From: RUG563 sp964423675
Lineage (GTDB): Bacteria; Bacillota; Clostridia; Christensenellales; Aristaeellaceae
NCBI GenBank assembly: GCA_964423675.1
Contig: CAYRFP010000007.1
Coordinates: 1 to 57,986 of the forward strand
Length of the DNA stretch: 57,986 nucleotides
Direction of reading: 5' to 3'
In this document: positions 52,416 through 57,986 of the stretch, piece after piece
How the letters are laid out: every line of letters starts with the position of its first letter
How positions within the stretch are numbered: position 1 is the stretch's first letter
Program-made: the position numbers and the translations under genes
Notes under the pieces: generated by a model
Database searches by the model: none
Seen by the model: only the letters and a program-made list of their open reading frames with translations
Told to the model about the DNA's origin: nothing

Positions 52416-53012
52416 TTATCCATCCGTGCACCTTTCCCTGCGCCGCTTTCCCAGAAGCATGAACCAGAGAATGGACAGCAGCTGCAAAACCCCTGCCACT
52501 GCATAAATCCATTGAATGTGGGGAAGCATCACCGTCAGATGCACCGAAAGCGCCAGCGTCCAAATCAGCAGCGCCACGGAAAGCGCCTGCTGCCAGGTGC
52601 CGCTCCAGATGGAACTGAACACCGTCAGCAAAATTCCGCACACCGGAAGCGCATAAATAAAGCACATCCAAAGCCGTGGCAGACTGGGGCATAAAAGCAT
52701 CAGGGCAAAAAACGCCGTTGTAGCCACCAGCCAGGCAAGCCCCAGGGATAAAAACACAGTCAGCAGCCGATGCGGCTTTTTCGGGATCGGCAGCGGAGCC
52801 TGCGCGATTAAATCGTTCACCGTCACGCCGTACAGCGCGGCTATGCGAGCCAGCACATAAATATCCGGCACGCCCTCGCCCCGCTCCCACTTGGAAATGG
52901 ACTTATCCGAGTAATTAATCAGTCCCGCCAGTTCCGCCTGGGTATGCCCTGCCTGTCGCCGATAAAAAGCAATATTTTTCGCAATAGCGGTGCGAATTTT
53001 TTCATCTTCCAT
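52416..53012 (-). CDS. XRE-family helix-turn-helix protein with membrane helices
   Basis: 198 residues. The first ~70 residues are an HTH_3 domain: KNIAFYRRQAGHTQAELAGLINYSDKSISKWERGEGVPDIYVLARIAALYGVTVNDLI. Four hydrophobic helices follow (about 83-110, 115-135, 142-162, 166-187), so the regulator is membrane-bound. ATG at 53012 follows AAAGGAACCGCCT; the longer upstream frame is not homologous. Membrane-tethered XRE proteins of this shape are found in Clostridia; the signal is unknown. Its stop sits directly beside the Gfo/Idh repeat at 52409. Confidence 0.85.
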   Translation of the reverse strand: MEDEKIRTAIAKNIAFYRRQAGHTQAELAGLINYSDKSISKWERGEGVPDIYVLARIAALYGVTVNDLIAQAPLPIPKKPHRLLTVFLSLGLAWLVATTAFFALMLLCPSLPRLWMCFIYALPVCGILLTVFSSIWSGTWQQALSVALLIWTLALSVHLTVMLPHIQWIYAVAGVLQLLSILWFMLLGKRRRERCTDG

Positions 53013-53430
53013 AGGCGGTTCCTTTCCCAAAAATCTGCGCAGAAAACGGAACAAATGGATAAAAGTCTGTTCCATTCCCTTGCGTAAAATGATTATATCA
53101 TGCCGCCCATTGCTTTTCAAGTGCGCGTCCCTTTCCTGCCTTAAAGCGCTGGAAAGCCCAGCAAAATCAAGGCTTCTACGGACAGTAGAGTGTCTTTCGC
53201 CGGTGAGTAGAGCGGAAAGAAAAACGGGTAGGTTGTCTGGTACAGCGTGGTATGCTACAGTAATTTCAGCAGGGCGCAAGTTTCCTGCTTTATTCGAAAA
53301 AGCTTTGGCTCTGTCCAAACCACGAACCGAAAAAATCCCCTTTCTGGAAAGAAAGCAAGCTTATCGTGGAAATCAGGAAACCGCCCAAACGTCCCACAAT
53401 AAACGTAGTCAATCGGACGCAAAATGCACT
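53013..53430. other. Intergenic DNA without recognised features
   Basis: About 420 bp between the XRE gene and the broken membrane-protein gene. I found no convincing reading frame, RNA gene, terminator or consensus promoter here. The GGTACAGCG stretch near 53240 is not a good T-box match. Confidence 0.6.
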
Positions 53431-53454
53431 TGAATAATTGGAGGAAGAAACGCT

Positions 53455-54047
53455 ATAACCTATCAGCACACCCTATCCACCCCAAAGCAATGGGCACTAT
53501 CCATCGCCAAGGTTATCCGAATCCTCACGGTGCCGCCGGTTATGGCTGCGCTGCTCCCGCTGGTTTTGCGCCTGAAGCGGGGCGCATTTCCCGGCGCATC
53601 CCTGGGCCTGACGATTCTTTTTCTCAGCATTTTGCCCACGCTTTCCTATGCCGTTTGGGCAATTATCCCATCGTTGCGAGCTCAGGGCCGCAACATACAG
53701 CGAAAAATGGCTGTGCTTTTCTCTGTGGCAGGGGATATGTGGCAGGAACGATTTACTGCTTTTACGCAGGTTTGGGACGGATTGAACGCATCGTATATCT
53801 CACCTATTTCCTCTCTGGCACAATCATCGCCCTGTTTTCATTTTGTCTGCATCTCAAAAGCAGCGGCATGGCCGGCCCCCTGCTGATGCTTGGGCTGGAA
53901 GTGAATCCCTGGTTTTTCTTGGGTTTTATGCTGCTGGGCATTGTCTTCTGGAGTTCGCTTTGTCTGCGCCGGCATACGGCAGGAGAACTGCTTCTGGGAG
54001 CGGGAACGACCATGGGCATCATCCTGCTTTTACAGCAGATTTTATGA
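53455..54047 (+). pseudogene. Disrupted membrane protein gene (lost start codon and frameshift)
   Basis: A reading frame with ribosome-binding site GGAGG (53440-53444) and ATA at the expected start position (53455), then ...KQWALSIAKVIRILTVPPVMAALLPLVLRLKRGAFPGASLGL..., a hydrophobic sequence. At the G-run 53731-53734 one base appears missing: the frame before gives LFSVAG, and the sequence continues in the next frame with YVAGTIYCFYAGLGRIERIVYLTYFLSGTII to a stop at 54047. Restoring one G yields a ~198-residue protein with about five membrane helices. The outline (VPPVMA, PTLSYA, GRNIQRKMAVLF) recalls a clostridial family of PAP2-like membrane proteins; that is inference. With two lesions I call it a pseudogene; sequencing error in the G-run would explain one. 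Confidence 0.65.
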
Positions 54048-54101
54048 TCTTTCTTTTTTGTCGGATAGATAAATCTTTATAGCATTTTTCCGATTTATCC
54101 C

Positions 54102-54130
54102 TTGCGCGCATTTGCATTTCCTATTATAAT
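54102..54130 (+). promoter_or_regulatory. Sigma-A promoter of pyk
   Basis: TTGCGC (54102-54107), 17 bp, TATAAT (54125-54130). The leader is about 65 nt long. Confidence 0.7.
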
Positions 54131-54203
54131 AAGAAATAATGGGGAATGTTGATTTTTCTCCATTAATTCATGCGCATAATGCATTCCGGAAGGGGTTTAT
54201 TGT

Positions 54204-55634
54204 ATGCGGAAAACAAAAATTGTTTGCACCTTGGGGCCGGCCTGTGAATCGCCCGAAACTATGAGGCAGATGCTGCTCAGCGGCATGAACGTGGCGCGGA
54301 TGAATTTCTCCCACGGTTCGCATGAAGAGCATGGCGGCCGAATCAAAACCTTCCGGGCCGTGCGCCAGGAATTGAATGTGCCTGCCGCCCTGATGCTGGA
54401 CACCAAGGGGCCCGAACTGCGCACCGGCCTGTTCAAGGAGCAGAAAATCATGCTCAAGGCCGGAGATACCTTCACCCTGTATGCCAAGGAACGCCTGGGC
54501 GATGAAAACGGCTGCTCCGTCAGCTATCCAGCGCTGATTCGCCAACTCAAGCCTGGCACCCATGCCCTGATTGATGATGGCCGCATTCGGCTGCAGGTAG
54601 AGGATTCGAATGAGGAACGGGCGTTCTGCCGGGTGCTGGTAGGCGGAAAAATCAGCGATCGCCGGGGCATTAATGTGCCCAATGTTCATATCGACATGCC
54701 GTATCTGAGCGAGGCCGATCAGCAGGATTTGATCTTCGGCGTGGAAAACGATGTGGACTTCATTGCCGCCTCCTTTGTTCGCAGCAAGGAAGATGTGATC
54801 GCCCTGCGCAAATTTGTGGATTATCATGGCGGTCATAACATTAAAATTATCGCCAAAATTGAAAATCTGGAGGGCATCGAAAACTTCGATGAGATTCTCC
54901 AGCATTCCGATGGCATTATGGTAGCCCGGGGCGATATGGGCGTGGAAGTGGAATATGAGCGGCTGCCCGGCATTCAGAAGCGCTTTATCCGCGCCTGCTA
55001 CGCTGCCGGCAAGGTAGCCATCACGGCCACACAGATGCTGGATTCCATGATGCATTCCCCCATGCCTACCCGCGCGGAAATCACCGATGTGGCCAACGCC
55101 GTGTTTGACGGCACGTCCGCCATCATGCTATCCGGCGAAACCGCTTCCGGCGAATACCCGGTGGAAGCGGTGCAGGCCATGGCACGGATTGCCGCCCAGG
55201 CCGAATCCGATGCGTTCCTGATGGATGTTTATAAATCTCTGGCCTATGACACCATCTATGCAGGCACCACCAACGCTATCTGCGACGCTGCCTGCACCAC
55301 CGCCCGGGATGTGCGGGCCACAGCCATTATCGCTGTCACCAAATACGGCGGTACCGCGCGCGGCATGAGCAAATTCCGCCCCGCCATGCCTATCGTTGCC
55401 GCCACGCCGGAAGAAAAAACCTATCATCAGCTGGCCATGTCCTGGGGCGTATATCCGGTGCTGGCGCTGAACCAGGGCAGCCTGGATGATCTGTTCCGCC
55501 ATGCGGTGGATTGTGCCCAGCAGCTGGATCTGGTCAAATCCGGGGATCTTGTGGTCATCACCGCCGGTGTTCCCCTCTCCGTTTCCGGAACCACTAACCT
55601 GCTGAAGGTTCAGGTGGTCGGAGATCAGAAATAA
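54204..55634 (+). CDS. pyk: Pyruvate kinase
   Basis: Converts PEP and ADP to pyruvate and ATP. 476 residues without the extra C-terminal PEP-utiliser domain found in Bacillus Pyk. Motifs: KIVCTLGPACESPE (5-18), MNVARMNFSHG (28-38, substrate arginine), LDTKGPELRTG, the active-site IKIIAKIENLEGIENFDEIL and the Mg-binding EVEYERLPGIQKRFIRAC, ITATQMLDSM, TRAEITDVANAVFDGTSAIMLSGETASGEYPVEA. ATG at 54204 follows GAAGGGG. Own promoter and terminator. No CggR-like operator is seen here. Confidence 0.97.
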   Translation: MRKTKIVCTLGPACESPETMRQMLLSGMNVARMNFSHGSHEEHGGRIKTFRAVRQELNVPAALMLDTKGPELRTGLFKEQKIMLKAGDTFTLYAKERLGDENGCSVSYPALIRQLKPGTHALIDDGRIRLQVEDSNEERAFCRVLVGGKISDRRGINVPNVHIDMPYLSEADQQDLIFGVENDVDFIAASFVRSKEDVIALRKFVDYHGGHNIKIIAKIENLEGIENFDEILQHSDGIMVARGDMGVEVEYERLPGIQKRFIRACYAAGKVAITATQMLDSMMHSPMPTRAEITDVANAVFDGTSAIMLSGETASGEYPVEAVQAMARIAAQAESDAFLMDVYKSLAYDTIYAGTTNAICDAACTTARDVRATAIIAVTKYGGTARGMSKFRPAMPIVAATPEEKTYHQLAMSWGVYPVLALNQGSLDDLFRHAVDCAQQLDLVKSGDLVVITAGVPLSVSGTTNLLKVQVVGDQK

Positions 55635-55644
55635 AAATGCTTTC

Positions 55645-55672
55645 AAAGCCGCCTGAAAAGGGCGGCTTTTTT
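55645..55672 (+). terminator. Intrinsic terminator after pyk
   Basis: AAAGCCGCC (55645-55653) and GGCGGCTTT (55661-55669), then TTT. The loop is 7 nt. Confidence 0.85.
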
Positions 55673-55746
55673 CTTTGCCCATGAAACATTTTCCTTTCCC
55701 CCAGCGTTAATATAAAGAAAGCATCCACGAAAGGAGAACTTACCCT

Positions 55747-57489
55747 ATGAAAAAAATGTTGATTAGCCTTTGCTTTCTCCTGCTGCTTGTTCCGCTGCTT
55801 GCCGAAGCGGAAACAGAAAGCGAATTCGAAAGCTATCGAGCAGTTGTCGCCAATCCTCAGGTGGCAGATCGGCTGATTCTGCGCAAAACGCCATCCAGCG
55901 ATGGGGAGGTATTGGGCCGTTTCTATAGCGGAACGGAACTGATCGTCACCGGTGAAACAGGCGAATGGGCGCAGGTAGCCATCGGAGACACCGATGTTTC
56001 CATGACCGGCTATATGAAGCTGGAGTTTTTCATGAAGGCTAACCGCAATCATGGTGCGCCCTCTCGGTTTTATCTTAGCTATGCCGCAACACAAAAAGCC
56101 CCCATTTATATGAAGAAAAGCACCAGTTCCGCCCTGGTGGGCAGAGTTGGCCATGCAGGCGTTTACGTATTGGGTGATATAGGCGATGACTGGCGGTTCG
56201 TCTTTTCGGAAAGCGATGGCTACGGCTATGTGCGCACGTCGCATCTCAAAGCCCCTAATGTAGATTTTAACGCCTGGCTCCAATCTCTGGATGGACAGCC
56301 TACCCCGGTTTATGCTGATTCGGAATGCACCAAGGAAATCGCCCAGTATGATTCTACGGTGCTGCTACGGGTGGTGGGGCTCAGCCGGGCCAAGGGCTGG
56401 GCGAAGGTGGAGATACGGGGCGATCGTTCCGATCCGCGCTATAACGTTTTCAGCGGCCGATTCATCACAGGATATGTGCGCCAGGATAACCTGATTGTGT
56501 TTAAGCAGCCCTGGGAGATGCTCTATACACAGCGCACGGCCCACGCCGTTCAAGACATTACCACCCAGGACGAAGCCACGCTGCGCACCTTCTCCATCCC
56601 TGCCGGAGCGCGGCTGACCATTCTGGGGCAAACCGCAGAGGGAGAATGTCACATCGTCTATGGCAACGATGAACTGGACACGCGCTATGTGGCCTTCGTT
56701 TCCCAGCAATTGCTGAAAACAGAAAGCTACGTTTCTTCTATTTATCAGGATGTGCCCCGGCAGGGCTATCTGCTGCTCCATCATGAAACGGACATGGATG
56801 GCTGGACGCTGGAAACCCGCGGCTATGCTGCCCCGGACGAATCAGCCGAAGCCGCTTACCAGCTCTATCAGCAGGTGATGGAACTGGTGGCCGTGCTGCC
56901 CAACGGCTGGTATCAGGCCCGGGATCTGCATACTCCCTGCGTTTACATCCGCCCCGAGGATGCGGATCCCCTGTATCTGGAGTGGTGGCTTACGCCTGAT
57001 GGCGTGGAAACGGAAAGCCTGTATGTTTTCTCCGCACCCCGGGATGCAACCGTGTCTATCACGCTGAAAAATACCGTGTGGGGCCTGAACACTACCTATG
57101 AGGTGCGCAATGGCGATTACACCCTCTTTATCCCCAAGGGCACGGAAATCACGCAATCCGGCGGTACGCTGAAAAAAATGCGCGTAGACGCGCTGGAGCC
57201 GCTGGTTCCCTCCTGCTCCAATCCGGAGGAAACAGTCATCTTCCAGGGCAGCGGCCGCTTCTTCTGTGATCAGCAGATTCTGGATCATATCAATTCTTAC
57301 GGCTACAAAATCACGCCGCTGACCAACGAAAGCTACTACGCCATTTCCGATCTCAGCACCACGGAAAACGATTCTGTTCATGAGATTTTGGAGGAAAACG
57401 AGGTGGTTTATCTGGATATGAATGTTCTCCCCGGCAGCTTCCTGGAGGTGCATAACTGCACTATCGAAATCACCTATGGCAACGGCTGA
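55747..57489 (+). CDS. Secreted protein with SH3-like repeats
   Basis: 580 residues. Signal peptide at 1-21 (MKKMLISLCFLLLLVPLLAEA, AEA cleavage), so secreted. Several SH3b-like modules follow: about 30-95 (RLILRKTPSSDGEVLGRFYSGTELIVTGETGEWAQV), 110-165 (APIYMKKSTSSALVGRVGHAGVYVLGDIGDDWRFV), 180-250 and 265-330. The C-terminal 200 residues are beta-rich without an enzyme motif. SH3b modules bind peptidoglycan peptides or glycan; no catalytic domain is visible, so a wall-binding or adhesin role is inferred. ATG at 55747 after AAAGGAGAACTTACCCT. It is monocistronic between two terminators. Confidence 0.82.
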   Translation: MKKMLISLCFLLLLVPLLAEAETESEFESYRAVVANPQVADRLILRKTPSSDGEVLGRFYSGTELIVTGETGEWAQVAIGDTDVSMTGYMKLEFFMKANRNHGAPSRFYLSYAATQKAPIYMKKSTSSALVGRVGHAGVYVLGDIGDDWRFVFSESDGYGYVRTSHLKAPNVDFNAWLQSLDGQPTPVYADSECTKEIAQYDSTVLLRVVGLSRAKGWAKVEIRGDRSDPRYNVFSGRFITGYVRQDNLIVFKQPWEMLYTQRTAHAVQDITTQDEATLRTFSIPAGARLTILGQTAEGECHIVYGNDELDTRYVAFVSQQLLKTESYVSSIYQDVPRQGYLLLHHETDMDGWTLETRGYAAPDESAEAAYQLYQQVMELVAVLPNGWYQARDLHTPCVYIRPEDADPLYLEWWLTPDGVETESLYVFSAPRDATVSITLKNTVWGLNTTYEVRNGDYTLFIPKGTEITQSGGTLKKMRVDALEPLVPSCSNPEETVIFQGSGRFFCDQQILDHINSYGYKITPLTNESYYAISDLSTTENDSVHEILEENEVVYLDMNVLPGSFLEVHNCTIEITYGNG

Positions 57490-57551
57490 CACTGCCTGCT
57501 GTGCCAGAAAAAAGCGTTCTTTTATAAAACAAAACCGGAATAAACCCCGGC

Positions 57552-57586
57552 ACACCCAATCGACAGCCTGTCGGTTGGGTGTTTTT
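57552..57586 (+). terminator. Intrinsic terminator after the SH3-repeat protein gene
   Basis: 14-base arms ACACCCAATCGACA (57552-57565) and TGTCGGTTGGGTGT (57569-57582) with one G-U pair and a 3-nt loop, then TTTT. Confidence 0.8.
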
Positions 57587-57644
57587 CATACACGCCATGG
57601 GAAAGTAATTTTTGCAAATAATATAATTTATTTTATAATAATGC

Positions 57645-57673
57645 TTGACACACCATACTATGCGTTATATAAT
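57645..57673 (+). promoter_or_regulatory. Consensus promoter of the padR gene in an AT-rich tract
   Basis: TTGACA (57645-57650), 17 bp, TATAAT (57668-57673), a perfect consensus. The tract 57617-57678 is strikingly AT-rich and has dyad-like ATAAT/ATTAT patches (for example 57619-57642), a probable operator for the regulator it drives. Confidence 0.8.
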
Positions 57674-57697
57674 AATATTGAAAGTGAGGGATGACAA

Positions 57698-57986
57698 GTG
57701 GATGCGCAAATGAAACGCGGACTTCTGGAAGCCTGTGTGCTCACGCTGCTTCGGCGAGGGGAATCTTATGGCTATCAGCTGATCCGGGATTTGAACCAGA
57801 TCATGCCTATTTCGGAATCTACGCTCTATCCTGTTCTACGGCGATTGGAAGGGGCGGGATGCCTGAGGGTTTGCTCCCGAGAACACAATGGGCGGCTGCG
57901 CAAATATTACAATATCACAGAGCCGGGAATGGCAAAGATTGATGCTTTCCTCAGGGAATGGGAGGACGTGAACCGTGTGTACGAGT
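57698..57986 (+). CDS. PadR family transcriptional regulator (5' part, runs off window)
   Basis: The first 96 codons of a PadR-type winged-helix regulator. The frame reads MDAQMKRGLLEACVLTLLRR (GTG read as Met) and continues YGYQLIRDLNQIMPISESTLYPVLRRLEGAGCL and LRKYYNITEPGMAKIDAF, the PadR N-terminal domain almost complete. GTG at 57698 follows GAGGGATGACAA. Such regulators repress small membrane or transporter operons downstream, here outside the window, and often themselves. The gene is cut at base 57986, before a stop. Confidence 0.9.
   Translation, partial: MDAQMKRGLLEACVLTLLRRGESYGYQLIRDLNQIMPISESTLYPVLRRLEGAGCLRVCSREHNGRLRKYYNITEPGMAKIDAFLREWEDVNRVYE

Noticed and set aside
53230..53290. 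Possible T-box antiterminator (GGTACAGCG)
   Set aside because: It does not match TGGNACCGCG, has no specifier loop or terminator, and no fitting gene follows.
52990..53433. 147-codon plus-strand frame beside the XRE gene
   Set aside because: Irregular composition, no ribosome-binding site, overlaps the start of the XRE gene on the other strand.

Overview
The window looks like ordinary chromosome from a spore-forming, moderately GC-rich member of the Clostridia (Bacillota), probably an uncultured gut or rumen lineage. The evidence is a full-length SpoIVA, GerMN-domain lipoproteins, DUF1540/DUF4317/DUF6062 proteins typical of Clostridia, a DnaD/DnaI replication pair, CggR-type glycolysis control, strong AGGAGG ribosome-binding sites, and consensus sigma-A promoters that are AT-rich in a GC-rich background. 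I see no tRNA, rRNA, CRISPR array, insertion sequence or prophage. The rank below class cannot be fixed from this sequence alone.

Layout. 1-4.2 kb: rpoC (5' part) and rpoB on the minus strand with a perfect promoter, next to a candidate C-rich small RNA. 4.7-8.5 kb: an SDR oxidoreductase and a long PRPP synthetase (plus), an ATP-grasp protein and PduL (minus). 8.6-14 kb: two GerMN lipoproteins and a DUF6062 protein in one operon, a SPOR-domain protein, and a membrane protein. 14.2-16.5 kb: dnaX and the QueT transporter. 16.5-19.4 kb: a DUF1540 protein with a possible switching leader, then divergent AraC regulator/alpha-galactosidase. 19.5-22.8 kb: cggR-pgk-tpiA with a recognisable CggR operator but no gapA. 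23-26.8 kb: DUF1846 protein and the threonine-degrading kbl/tdh pair. 27-32.8 kb: murA, J-domain protein, pgsA, pncC, recA, then znuC/znuB-like metal ABC genes. 32.8-34.8 kb: NadD-YqeK fusion, rsfS and an ArsC-like protein (minus). 34.8-41.6 kb: an envelope cluster (membrane protein, M1 peptidase, GT2-GtrA fusion, NAGPA protein, Lgt-like protein, DUF896) and a ZIP transporter. 41.7-47.6 kb (minus): TVP38 protein, EamA transporter, DnaD, DnaI, DUF4317, GNAT. 47.8-52.4 kb: HAD phosphatase, spoIVA, a sugar isomerase/epimerase and a Gfo/Idh dehydrogenase. 52.4-58 kb: XRE membrane regulator, a broken membrane-protein gene, pyk, an SH3-repeat secreted protein and the start of a padR gene.

How the parts fit. 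Most genes are housekeeping: transcription (rpoBC), replication and repair (dnaX, dnaD, dnaI, recA), glycolysis (pgk, tpiA, pyk under or near CggR), threonine catabolism, NAD and PRPP supply, cell wall and lipid synthesis, sporulation. The less ordinary material lies in the regulatory DNA: a candidate sRNA with repeated CCCCCUC loops, two 21-bp-period direct repeats in front of sugar genes (melA and the Gfo/Idh gene), the CggR operator, and the mutually exclusive stems before the DUF1540 gene. These are readings by eye, without folding or database searches.
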